From NCBI GenBank assembly GCA_900553965.1, contig USFX01000024.1, positions 1-18,730 on the forward strand: DNA of 18,730 nt, written 5' to 3'. The stretch's first letter is position 1; every line of letters begins with the position of its first letter. A model generated the notes under the pieces. That model saw only the letters and a program-made list of their open reading frames with translations. It ran no database searches and was not told the origin of the DNA. Position numbers and translations under genes: made by a program. Positions 1-6,707 of this stretch are shown here, piece after piece. Source of the stretch: an uncultured Prevotella sp. (GTDB lineage: Bacteria; Bacteroidota; Bacteroidia; Bacteroidales; Bacteroidaceae).

Positions 1-5
1 ATATT

Positions 6-94
6 TTTTTGAATTTTGAGTTAGGAGTTAGGAATTGGAGGGTGTTGCAGAACCACACCCTCCAATTCCTAACTCCTAACTCAAAATTCAAAAA
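6..94. repeat. 40-bp perfect inverted repeat with 7-base internal periodicity
   Basis: Bases 6-45 are exactly complementary to 55-94, leaving a 9-base loop (46-54). Each arm contains degenerate 7-base units (TTTTGAG, TTAGGAG, TTAGGAA, TTGGAGG at 14-41). It lies beyond the terminator of the ompA-like gene. Transcribed from either strand it would make a very stable hairpin, and the minus-strand version ends in a run of T. It may act as a back-up terminator, but its length and perfection are unusual for that. Confidence 0.85.
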
Positions 95-133
95 GAAAGT
101 GCCCCCGCTGCCACGTGGGGACAGCAGGAGCAC
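95..133 (-). terminator. Rho-independent terminator of the ompA-like gene
   Basis: Read on the minus strand, 133-120 and 112-99 form a 14-bp stem with a 7-base loop. Three positions that mismatch as plus-strand RNA are G-U pairs in minus-strand RNA, which fixes the orientation. The stem is followed by TTTCTTTTT. It sits about 27 bases past the stop codon of the OmpA-family gene. Confidence 0.8.
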
Positions 134-159
134 CGATCAAGAGTAGTATGCAAACACTT

Positions 160-1302
160 TTATTTCGTCGTATCTATGAATACCACCACTCTGTTGAAGT
201 CCAACTCGTCAAACATCTTGTCCGTCGCACCCATGCCCTGCGTCGTCAGACGTGAAGCCGGAATGCCGTAGCGCTTGACAAGAGCATTCTTGACAGCTGT
301 GGCACGAGCCTCGGACAGACGCTGATTGAGTTCCATGCTGCCCTCCGGAGAAGCATATCCCTTGATGAGAATCTTCGAGTCCTTATGATTCTTCATATAC
401 GTTGCAATCATTGAGATGCTCGCATACTGGGCCGCGTCGATGGTGCTCTTTCCCTGACGGAAGATGACAGAAGGCTGGAGCACGTTCGTCGTCTTGGTCT
501 CGTTGACGATGACCGGCTTCTGGTTGCGCAGACGGGTCTCAAGGTCTCCGATGGTGCGGGCGGCGGCGGCTATCTCGACGTCGCGGGCCTCTACGTCACC
601 TCGCAGCTCGTTGATGCGGTCGTTGAGAGCGTCGATTTCTCCCTGGTCACGCAGTTCGGCAAGCGCAAAGTTGTGGGTTCCGTTGCTGTTGCCCAGCTTA
701 TAGTTGACACCGACCAGCACTCCCAGCGCCGAGTTGTTGGAATTGAACTGGGTCCGGTCGCCGTCCATGTTCATGCCGTAGGTGATGTTCGGCTCCACAT
801 ATATCTGCCATGCACGGGCCTCGCCGAGGTTGAACGTCAGGTCAAGACCCAGTTTCGAGGTCATGGCGTTCTTGCGGGGAGGAGTGTTTGAAGCTGTGCT
901 GAAAGCATGGCCCCAGCCGATTCCGTAGACACCGACAACTTCAAAGACGCGTGGACGTCCTATATATCCGCCGAAGAGATTGCTGAAATTGGTCGTACCG
1001 AGAAGCGAGACATTGATACCCTTGACGAACGTTCCCAAGGGACGTGCTTCACTGCCGCGGTTGTTGAAGTAGGCTTCACCCTCGGCTGCCACACCGAACA
1101 CAGGTGTGATGTTACGGCCTATGCGCAGGCCGGCCGACGGGTTGAGATTTTTGAAGAGCGACGTGTGGGTCGTCTTTGCATTCATTCCACCGTTGATACC
1201 GATGTACCAGTTGTCCGTTAACTTGCTCTCCGCTAAGGTTTGAGCTGTCACTGCCTGTGCCGCCATTGTTGCGACTGCAAGCGCCAATAATTGCTTTTTC
1301 AT
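160..1302 (-). CDS. OmpA-family outer-membrane protein
   Basis: This 380-residue protein has a signal peptide (about residues 1-20, positive MKK start, Ala-rich core, TAQ cleavage region). An N-terminal beta-barrel-like region (about 30-203) has alternating aromatic and glycine-rich strands. A charged coiled-coil-like linker follows (about 214-260). A C-terminal OmpA/MotB peptidoglycan-binding domain (about 277-378) is recognisable by GYASPEGS (315-322), N326, LSEARA (329-334) and NRVVVF (370-375). The family anchors the outer membrane to peptidoglycan from the periplasmic side. The linker between barrel and OmpA domain is typical of Bacteroidota versions. It is a single-gene unit with its own promoter and terminator. 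The barrel assignment rests on sequence character rather than a recognised motif. Confidence 0.9.
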   Translation of the reverse strand: MKKQLLALAVATMAAQAVTAQTLAESKLTDNWYIGINGGMNAKTTHTSLFKNLNPSAGLRIGRNITPVFGVAAEGEAYFNNRGSEARPLGTFVKGINVSLLGTTNFSNLFGGYIGRPRVFEVVGVYGIGWGHAFSTASNTPPRKNAMTSKLGLDLTFNLGEARAWQIYVEPNITYGMNMDGDRTQFNSNNSALGVLVGVNYKLGNSNGTHNFALAELRDQGEIDALNDRINELRGDVEARDVEIAAAARTIGDLETRLRNQKPVIVNETKTTNVLQPSVIFRQGKSTIDAAQYASISMIATYMKNHKDSKILIKGYASPEGSMELNQRLSEARATAVKNALVKRYGIPASRLTTQGMGATDKMFDELDFNRVVVFIDTTK

Positions 1303-1432
1303 ACTACTAACTTTTTAAATTGTAAAACTACTATTATATATGTAATCACTATTACCTGTTCTCTCTCAGGTCGTCATCGTCCTCCGGTCCCAGCCTTTCG
1401 AGATCCGGTCGCCGCTGACTGTTTTCTGATTG

Positions 1433-1464
1433 CAAAGTAAGCAAATATCTTTCAGCCTGCCAAA
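1433..1464 (-). promoter_or_regulatory. Bacteroidota-type promoter of the ompA-like gene
   Basis: On the minus strand TTTG (1464-1461) is followed by 20 bases and TTACTTTG (1440-1433). This matches the Bacteroidota -33/-7 consensus TTTG-N19-21-TAnnTTTG at all but one position. Confidence 0.65.
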
Positions 1465-1637
1465 CATTTTATGTAAGCACAATATTTAATAACAGATTTA
1501 CAGAAAACAGTCATTTTGGCGTATTAAATTTTTAAATTATAAAGCAAAAAGATATGAAACAAAACTCCGGCGACATATACCGGCCATCCGTTATGCCCCG
1601 AAAATGATTCATGGCCACGCATGATAAATAAGGTTCT

Positions 1638-1700
1638 TCCGGCATTTGGAGTGACACTGCCGCATGCTCCTCCGCTGACTGTATCACTCCAAATGCCGGA
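1638..1700. repeat. 17-bp perfect inverted repeat upstream of the CobS-like gene
   Basis: Bases 1638-1654 (starting TCCGGCATTTGGAG) are exactly complementary to 1684-1700, with a 29-base loop. It lies just upstream of the promoter at 1726, so it is outside that transcript. It could be an operator, a remnant of a small mobile repeat, or a hairpin in an unrecognised transcript. Neither side has a strong T-run. Confidence 0.75.
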
Positions 1701-1725
1701 TGAACAAAAAAATATGACCAACGGC

Positions 1726-1756
1726 TTGGCCGTATGTAAAAAAAGAACTAACTTTG
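1726..1756 (+). promoter_or_regulatory. Bacteroidota-type promoter of the CobS-like gene
   Basis: TTG (1726-1728), 20 bases, then TAACTTTG (1749-1756) matches the consensus. The expected start of transcription is about 70 bases before the ATG at 1835. Confidence 0.7.
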
Positions 1757-1834
1757 CGGACAAATATAAATCATAGCCGCAAGACAGAATCAAAAAAAGT
1801 CCGGACGGCATAACTAAAAACAAGACCTGTAATA

Positions 1835-2671
1835 ATGAGAGTACCTCTGAACAAAAGCACAGCCCGATGGTATGACCGCATTCTGGCGGCCTTCGTCTTT
1901 TTCACCGCCCTGCCCGTATGCCGGCTCTACAGCCCCAGAGGCAACACACCCCTTTATCTGATGGAAAATTGGCCGCTGACCGGATGGGTGACCGGTGGAC
2001 TGACAGCCGCCGTGCTCTATCTCGCCTCATTCCCCCTACCCTATCCCGTCGCCGTAGCACTGGCCATGGTCGTACGCGCACTGATAACGGGAGCAGCCAA
2101 CGAAGAAGGTCTGCGCTGTTTCGTCGACGGCGTGGCAAGCAAATCAGAAGACCCAGACATGGTTTTAGAACTGATAAAATGTCCTATGGCCGGAAGCCAA
2201 GGCGTAGTCGCCGTGGTCCTCTACGAGCTGATGGTCTTCACTGTTCTCTGCTCGCTACCACCGGGACTGGCCGCCATAACGATCATGGCCGCCGATCCAT
2301 ACGCAAAAATGCTTGCCGGCCAGCTGTCCGTCATGATGCCCCACTTGCGCACGAATGACGAAATCGAAGCCGGACTGACGTTCAGACGCATGCCGCTGCT
2401 CGCCGGACTGAGCTTCGCCGCACAGGGACTGCTGCCGATGGCGGTCTTCGTATATATAATAATGTATAAGGACATCGACTGGCCGCTGATAGTCTCCCTA
2501 CCCTGTTTGGTCATGTATGTCCTCTATACCATCATCAACAAAAAGCTGCGCGGATATACACTCGAATGTTGCAGAGCCGTATATCTGCTGACGGAACTGA
2601 CGTTCTATCTGACCGTCATCATCTTCTCGCAGATCACGGAACTGACAATGAGTGGAGTGAACGCATATTAA
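1835..2671 (+). CDS. CobS-like integral membrane protein with lost signature motifs
   Basis: The 278-residue protein is hydrophobic, with about six or seven membrane segments, and follows the plan of adenosylcobinamide-GDP ribazoletransferase (CobS), which joins alpha-ribazole to the corrin ring in the last steps of cobalamin synthesis. Shared landmarks are the N-terminal FFTALPV (22-28), WPLTGWVTGG (46-55), the region 85-125, DPYAKMLAGQ (154-163) and KLRGYTLECCRA (237-248). The residues that define active CobS are changed. The usual GALHxDGLADxxDG reads GAANEEGLRCFVDG (86-99), MKDSxIG reads IKCPMAG (114-120), and GYTGDxxGA reads GYTLECCRA. The frame is intact, near full family length, and has a good promoter. 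No other cobalamin gene is adjacent. I infer a CobS-derived protein that has lost or changed its activity. Confidence 0.75.
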   Translation: MRVPLNKSTARWYDRILAAFVFFTALPVCRLYSPRGNTPLYLMENWPLTGWVTGGLTAAVLYLASFPLPYPVAVALAMVVRALITGAANEEGLRCFVDGVASKSEDPDMVLELIKCPMAGSQGVVAVVLYELMVFTVLCSLPPGLAAITIMAADPYAKMLAGQLSVMMPHLRTNDEIEAGLTFRRMPLLAGLSFAAQGLLPMAVFVYIIMYKDIDWPLIVSLPCLVMYVLYTIINKKLRGYTLECCRAVYLLTELTFYLTVIIFSQITELTMSGVNAY

Positions 2672-2846
2672 TGACACCCCTGTCCTTTCGTTACGTAATG
2701 CGGGAAATGAGCAACAGGAAACCATTGTTCCGCCGCTATGGCGTAGCTGAACGGGAACAAAGCAACTATAAAATCATTGTTCTTACAAATGCACAGCCTT
2801 ATCACACCATACGTTTATACCACGTTTTTAACCATTTAGTCTATAA

Positions 2847-2890
2847 AACGCCACATTTTTTTACTTTTCCTGTAAAAAAGTTTGGCGGTT
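2847..2890. repeat. Imperfect inverted repeat overlapping a promoter
   Basis: AACGCCAC (2847-2854) and its imperfect complement in TTTGGCGGTT (2881-2890) flank a T-run and an A-run that also pair. The right arm overlaps the -33 element of the following outer-membrane gene, so it may be an operator. It could also be the 3' end signal of the CobS-like transcript. Confidence 0.35.
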
Positions 2891-2911
2891 TGAATATATT
2901 TTATACCTTTG
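2881..2911 (+). promoter_or_regulatory. Strong Bacteroidota-type promoter of the outer-membrane barrel gene
   Basis: TTTG (2881-2884), 19 bases, then TACCTTTG (2904-2911) matches both elements of the consensus exactly. The leader of about 35-40 bases is A/T-rich and ends in AAAAAAGGAAAAATT before the ATG. Confidence 0.85.
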
Positions 2912-2954
2912 CAAAAGAATTTTAACCCAATTATTAATTAAAAAAGGAAAAATT

Positions 2955-3533
2955 ATGAAAAAGTTATTCTTGATGGCAGCCATGATGGTTGCTACATTGG
3001 CAGCGAACGCACAGGTGTATGTCGGTGGATCTCTCGGATTCGAGTCTATTAAGGGCGATAAGGATGCTAAGGCTTCTACAACATTCTCTATCAAACCTGA
3101 GGCTGGTTACTGGTTGAGCGACAATTTTGCTGTTGGTATTCAGCTCGGATACTCTTCTACGAACGACACTAACGTTGAAGGTATTCTTAAGGATGGAGAA
3201 AAGCCTAATGGTTACAAGCCTGAAAAAGGAAGCGGAAGCAAATTTACCATCGCTCCCTACGCTCGCTACGTATTCGCCAAGGCTGGAGCTGCTTCTTTCT
3301 TCGCTGACGGTGGTATCATTTTCGATTCTTACGGAAGTGATATGAAAGGTTCTACATTTGGTGTAGGTATTCGTCCGGGTGTTTCTTTCGCTGTATCAGA
3401 GAAGGTTAACGTTCTTGCAAAACTCGGTTACATCGGTTATTCAAAGGATAACGACGACCTCGGCGGTGGTGAAAAGATTGGTCTGAACATCGACAACACC
3501 AACCTCGAACTCGGTGTATTCTTCAACTTCTAA
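2955..3533 (+). CDS. Small outer-membrane beta-barrel protein
   Basis: The 192-residue protein begins with a clear signal peptide (MKK, hydrophobic core, ANAQ around residues 17-20). The rest alternates polar and hydrophobic residues in short strands, and it ends in LELGVFFNF, whose final aromatic residue is typical for proteins assembled by the BAM machinery. It resembles the OmpX/OmpW-like eight-stranded barrels common in Bacteroidales (porin-like or OMP_b-brl families). Its codons favour T-ending forms (GCT, TCT, GTT, GGT) far more than neighbouring genes, which suggests very high expression, in keeping with its near-perfect promoter. It is monocistronic. Its specific function is not readable from sequence. 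Confidence 0.85.
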   Translation: MKKLFLMAAMMVATLAANAQVYVGGSLGFESIKGDKDAKASTTFSIKPEAGYWLSDNFAVGIQLGYSSTNDTNVEGILKDGEKPNGYKPEKGSGSKFTIAPYARYVFAKAGAASFFADGGIIFDSYGSDMKGSTFGVGIRPGVSFAVSEKVNVLAKLGYIGYSKDNDDLGGGEKIGLNIDNTNLELGVFFNF

Positions 3534-3558
3534 TCCAGAAGAAACATAAAAATCATAC

Positions 3559-3591
3559 GGCGTCCGGTCCTCACAGACCGGATGCCTTTTT
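3559..3591 (+). terminator. Rho-independent terminator of the outer-membrane barrel gene
   Basis: GGCGTCCGGTC (3559-3569) pairs with GACCGGATGCC (3576-3586), with one G-U pair in plus-strand RNA. It is followed immediately by TTTTT (3587-3591). Confidence 0.9.
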
Positions 3592-3745
3592 GTTTGGCAT
3601 CACAACAACGGCAACATCACAATTCCACCCATAGGTAGGGACATAATCTTGTTTTTGTCCGCCAAACAAACATAGACTTTTATTATTTCTAAAGATAAAA
3701 CAAGGTTATCTTCAAACGAAGCCCAACAACATATCGCAGCAATTT

Positions 3746-3774
3746 ATTGCACACATAAAATGGATGTGCGCAAT
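3746..3774. repeat. 11-bp inverted repeat upstream of the ffh promoter
   Basis: ATTGCACACAT (3746-3756) pairs with ATGTGCGCAAT (3764-3774), with one G-U or mismatch, around a 7-base loop. It lies about 70 bases upstream of the -7 element and has no T-run, so an operator is more likely than a terminator. Confidence 0.45.
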
Positions 3775-3843
3775 TTAACTAAATTTCTCTTTAAAATAGT
3801 TTAAAACGCTGATTGTTTATTCGCTTTTTCTGATTATATCAGC

Positions 3844-3851
3844 TATCTTTG
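3844..3851 (+). promoter_or_regulatory. Probable -7 element of the ffh promoter
   Basis: TATCTTTG fits TAnnTTTG exactly. No good TTTG or TTG lies at the standard distance upstream, so the -33 element is weak or absent. The leader to the ffh ATG would be about 105 bases. Confidence 0.55.
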
Positions 3852-3961
3852 CATAATAAGGATTGTTTCAGCCGCCCCATCGGATGACAGGGCGCATTCT
3901 TGGGATATGCATCCGGAATGAGACAAGAGCAAATGGAATATAACAATAATAAGAATAAAAG

Positions 3962-5323
3962 ATGTTTGAGAATTTAAGTGACAGACTGGAACGCTCGTTC
4001 AAGATACTCAAGGGCGAAGGCAAAATCACTGAGATAAATGTCGCAGAGACGCTGAAAGACGTGCGCAGAGCACTTCTCGACGCAGACGTCAACTATAAAG
4101 TGGCAAAGACTTTCACTGACACGGTGAAGAAAAAGGCTATGGGCATGAACGTGCTCACTGCAGTGAAGCCGGGACAGCTTATGGTCAAGATTGTACATGA
4201 CGAGCTGACAGAGCTGATGGGCGGAAAGGCCGTGGAGATGAAACTCGAAGGACGGCCCGCCATTATATTAATGTCCGGTCTGCAAGGTTCGGGAAAGACA
4301 ACGTTCAGCGGAAAGTTGGCAAACCTCCTGAAAACAAAGCAACGCAAGAATCCGCTGCTCGTGGCATGCGACGTCTATCGTCCGGCTGCCATCGAACAGC
4401 TGAAAGTCGTCGGCCAGACCGTAGGCGTTCCGGTCTACTCTGAGCCGGACAGCAAGAACGTTCTGGACATCGCGGCCAATGCCATACGCGAAGCAAAGGC
4501 CAAGGGAAACGACGTTGTCATCATAGATACCGCCGGCCGTCTGGCCGTAGACGAGGAGATGATGAACGAGATTGAGGCTCTCAAGAACGCCGTCAATCCC
4601 GACGAGACACTCTTCGTCGTCGACTCAATGACCGGTCAGGACGCTGTCAACACGGCCAAGGAGTTCAACGACCGGCTCGATTTCGACGGCGTGGTGCTCA
4701 CCAAGCTCGACGGAGATACCCGCGGCGGTGCCGCACTGTCCATCCGCACTGTGGTGACAAAGCCCATCAAGTTTGTCGGTACGGGCGAAAAGATGGAGGC
4801 CCTTGACGTCTTCCATCCCGAACGAATGGCAGACCGTATCCTCGGAATGGGTGACATCGTGAGCCTCGTTGAACGCGCTCAGGAGCAGTTCGACGAGAAG
4901 CAGGCCAAGGAGCTGGAAAAGAAGATACGCAAGAACCAGTTCGACTTCAACGACTTCATGAACCAGATTCAGCAAATCAAGAAGATGGGTAACATCAAGG
5001 ATTTGGCCGCCATGATACCGGGAGTAGGCAAAGCCATCAAAGACGTGGACATTGACGACAACGCCTTCAAGGGCATCGAGGCCATCATCAACAGCATGAC
5101 CCCGAAGGAGCGGAGCCATCCCGAAATCATCAATCAGAGCCGCCGCATGCGTATCGCTAAAGGTTCCGGAACAAACATCCAGGAAGTCAACCGTCTGCTG
5201 AAGCAGTTTGACCAGACCCGCAAGATGATGAAGCTGGTGACAGGAACGTCAAGCAGCAAGATGATGCAGATGGCAAACGCGATGAAGAACATGAAGGGCA
5301 TGCCCGGAATGCCGAAGATGTAG
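3962..5323 (+). CDS. ffh: Signal recognition particle GTPase Ffh
   Basis: At 453 residues this is a full-length SRP54/Ffh protein. It binds signal sequences of nascent membrane proteins, together with 4.5S RNA, and delivers ribosomes to the FtsY receptor. The helical N domain spans about 1-95. The G domain shows the P-loop GLQGSGKT (106-113), DVYRPAA (137-143), DTAGR (189-193), TKLDGD (247-252) and FVGTGE (271-276). The M domain (about 325-453) has the RNA-binding helix region with RRMRIAKGSG and ends in a methionine-rich tail (MMQMANAMKNMKGMPGMPKM) that forms part of the signal-sequence groove. It is followed 75 bases later by folD on the same strand; those bases hold a 7-base repeat tract. 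Confidence 0.97.
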   Translation: MFENLSDRLERSFKILKGEGKITEINVAETLKDVRRALLDADVNYKVAKTFTDTVKKKAMGMNVLTAVKPGQLMVKIVHDELTELMGGKAVEMKLEGRPAIILMSGLQGSGKTTFSGKLANLLKTKQRKNPLLVACDVYRPAAIEQLKVVGQTVGVPVYSEPDSKNVLDIAANAIREAKAKGNDVVIIDTAGRLAVDEEMMNEIEALKNAVNPDETLFVVDSMTGQDAVNTAKEFNDRLDFDGVVLTKLDGDTRGGAALSIRTVVTKPIKFVGTGEKMEALDVFHPERMADRILGMGDIVSLVERAQEQFDEKQAKELEKKIRKNQFDFNDFMNQIQQIKKMGNIKDLAAMIPGVGKAIKDVDIDDNAFKGIEAIINSMTPKERSHPEIINQSRRMRIAKGSGTNIQEVNRLLKQFDQTRKMMKLVTGTSSSKMMQMANAMKNMKGMPGMPKM

Positions 5324-5340
5324 AATGAGACAGCCAATCC

Positions 5341-5382
5341 AATGTTTAACATTCGACATCTGACATTTACAATATAACATTA
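5341..5382. repeat. Degenerate 7-base tandem repeat between ffh and folD
   Basis: Reading in sevens from 5341 gives AATGTTT, AACATTC, GACATCT, GACATTT, ACAATAT, AACATTA, a loose tandem array of six units. It fills most of the 75-base gap between the two genes. Confidence 0.6.
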
Positions 5383-5398
5383 TCATCAGAATAAGACA

Positions 5399-6277
5399 AT
5401 GCAACTGATAGACGGAAAGGCCACAGCGGCCAAGATAAAGGAAGAAATAGCCCAGGAAGTAGAGCAGATTGTTGCAGCCGGTGGCAAGCGCCCGCATTTG
5501 GCAGCAGTGCTCGTCGGACACGACGGCGGTTCAGAGACATACGTAAAGAACAAGGTGTTGGCGTGCGAGGCTTGCGGATTCAAGTCGTCACTGATACGCT
5601 TCGAGGACAATATAACAGAGGCTGAGCTGCTGGAATGTGTCGACAAGCTCAACAAGGACAACGACGTCGACGGATTTATCGTCCAACTCCCGTTGCCAAA
5701 GCACATTGACGAGCAGAAGGTGATAGAGGCCATAGACTACCGCAAGGACGTGGACGGATTTCACCCCATCAACGTCGGCCGCATGGCCATCGGCCTGCCC
5801 TGCTTCATCTCAGCCACCCCACTGGGCATCATAACACTGCTGCGGCGTTACGGCATAGAGACCAGCGGCAAGAAGTGTGTCATCCTCGGACGCTCCAATA
5901 TCGTCGGCAAGCCGATGGCACAGCTGATGATGCAGAAGCAATATGGCGACGCTACGGTGACGGTATGTCACAGCCGTTCAAAGACACTGAAGGAAGAATG
6001 TCGCGAAGCCGACATAATCATAGCAGCAATCGGCAGCCCCGATTTCGTAACGGCAGACATGGTGAAAGATGGTGCCGTCATTGTCGATGTGGGCACGACA
6101 CGCGTTCCCGACGCATCACGCAAGAGCGGCTTCCGCCTCAACGGCGACGTCAAGTTTGACGAAGTAGCCCCCAAGTGCTCTTTCATCACACCCGTTCCGG
6201 GCGGTGTCGGACCGATGACAATCTGTTCATTGATGAAGAATACTCTGGCTGCAGGCAAGAAAGAGTATTATAAATAA
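5399..6277 (+). CDS. folD: Bifunctional methylenetetrahydrofolate dehydrogenase/cyclohydrolase FolD
   Basis: This 292-residue enzyme interconverts 5,10-methylene-THF, methenyl-THF and 10-formyl-THF in the cytoplasm, feeding purine and formyl-methionine synthesis. The catalytic motif TYVKNK (47-52) places the conserved Tyr at 48 and Lys at 52. Further signatures are VQLPLP (95-100), DVDGFHP (117-123), the nucleotide-binding [11 protein letters not shown] (162-172), CHSRS (190-194) and [10 protein letters not shown] (265-274). Length and all motifs are normal for the family. It is followed after only two bases by the small TPR gene, so it probably shares a transcript with the oxidoreductase genes. 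Confidence 0.97.
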   Translation: MQLIDGKATAAKIKEEIAQEVEQIVAAGGKRPHLAAVLVGHDGGSETYVKNKVLACEACGFKSSLIRFEDNITEAELLECVDKLNKDNDVDGFIVQLPLPKHIDEQKVIEAIDYRKDVDGFHPINVGRMAIGLPCFISATPLGIITLLRRYGIETSGKKCVILGRSNIVGKPMAQLMMQKQYGDATVTVCHSRSKTLKEECREADIIIAAIGSPDFVTADMVKDGAVIVDVGTTRVPDASRKSGFRLNGDVKFDEVAPKCSFITPVPGGVGPMTICSLMKNTLAAGKKEYYK

Positions 6278-6279
6278 GG

Positions 6280-6459
6280 ATGAACAGCAAAGACTACTAC
6301 GAGCGTGGCAACCGGTTCAGACGCGAAGGCAACTGGCAGGAGGCTATCAACTGCTACATTGCCGCAATAGAGCTCGACCCATGCAGCCCCGCCGTCGAAG
6401 CAAAACAGATGCTTGACGACATACTGGGCTATTATAATAAAGACATGTATAATCCATAA
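6280..6459 (+). CDS. 59-residue single-TPR protein
   Basis: An ATG two bases after the folD stop opens a 59-residue frame. Residues about 5-38 fit one tetratricopeptide repeat: G10, F13, G17, W19, EAI (21-23), Y26, A29, then IELDP (30-34). A second helix pair begins (AKQMLDDIL, 41-49), and the protein ends with a Tyr-rich tail. A TPR this short probably acts as a peptide-binding or docking module. Its tight packing between folD and vorD (12 bases before the ferredoxin subunit) suggests it is made with, and may help assemble, the oxidoreductase. That role is inference. Confidence 0.8.
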   Translation: MNSKDYYERGNRFRREGNWQEAINCYIAAIELDPCSPAVEAKQMLDDILGYYNKDMYNP

Positions 6460-6471
6460 ATACAGAGCTAT

Positions 6472-6702
6472 ATGGGAAGAATAAGAGGAGCCATCATCGT
6501 AGATACAGGCAGGTGTAAAGGTTGCGCACTATGCGTGGAAGCCTGCCCCAAGGACGTCATAGAACTGGCCAGGAAAGTTAACGTCAACGGATATACATAC
6601 GCCGAAGCCGTACGTATGGAAGATTGCATCGGTTGTGCATCATGCGGTATCGTGTGTCCGGACGGGTGTATCACCGTATATAAAAAGAAAATGGAGGGCT
6701 AA
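6472..6702 (+). CDS. vorD: 2-oxoacid:ferredoxin oxidoreductase delta (ferredoxin) subunit
   Basis: The 76-residue protein is a two-cluster bacterial ferredoxin. C15, C18, C21, C25 and C52, C55, C58, C62 form two CxxCxxCxxxC motifs, with Pro after the last Cys of each set (CP). It would carry electrons from the thiamine site of the enzyme to external ferredoxin. It starts the vorD-B-A-C order and ends five bases before the alpha subunit. The substrate (branched-chain 2-oxoacid or 2-oxoglutarate) cannot be settled from this subunit. Confidence 0.9.
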   Translation: MGRIRGAIIVDTGRCKGCALCVEACPKDVIELARKVNVNGYTYAEAVRMEDCIGCASCGIVCPDGCITVYKKKMEG

Positions 6703-6707
6703 GAATC

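Larger units (their letters stand above)
1303..1834. other. Divergent intergenic region between the ompA-like and CobS-like genes
   Basis: These 532 bases hold a promoter for each flanking gene and a 17-bp inverted repeat, listed separately. The ompA-like transcript would have a 5' leader of about 120 bases (1303 to roughly 1426). I see no cobalamin riboswitch hallmarks in front of the CobS-like gene. Open frames here, such as 1524-1823 on the minus strand, have no recognisable protein character. Confidence 0.6.
3592..3961. other. Intergenic region upstream of ffh
   Basis: This is A/T-rich DNA of 370 bases. It holds a -7 promoter element at 3844-3851 and an 11-bp inverted repeat at 3746-3774, listed separately. 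I see no convincing protein gene or RNA gene. Confidence 0.5.

Noticed and set aside
1524..1823. Possible 99-residue membrane protein on the minus strand
   Set aside because: It runs through the inverted repeat at 1638-1700 and antisense to the CobS-like promoter, and shows no coding signal beyond hydrophobicity from A/T-rich DNA.
1303..1834. Cobalamin riboswitch in front of the CobS-like gene
   Set aside because: No B12-box-like segment was found, and the predicted transcript leader is only about 70 bases, too short for this riboswitch.
2725..2765. Hairpin TTGTTCCG ... CGGGAACAA as terminator of the CobS-like gene
   Set aside because: The stem needs a bulge and no T-run follows, so it is not convincing.
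3933..3977. Short 14-codon frame overlapping the ffh start (ATG at 3933)
   Set aside because: Composition is simply Asn/Lys-rich from A/T-rich leader DNA, with no stalling-type codon run and no attenuator structure nearby.
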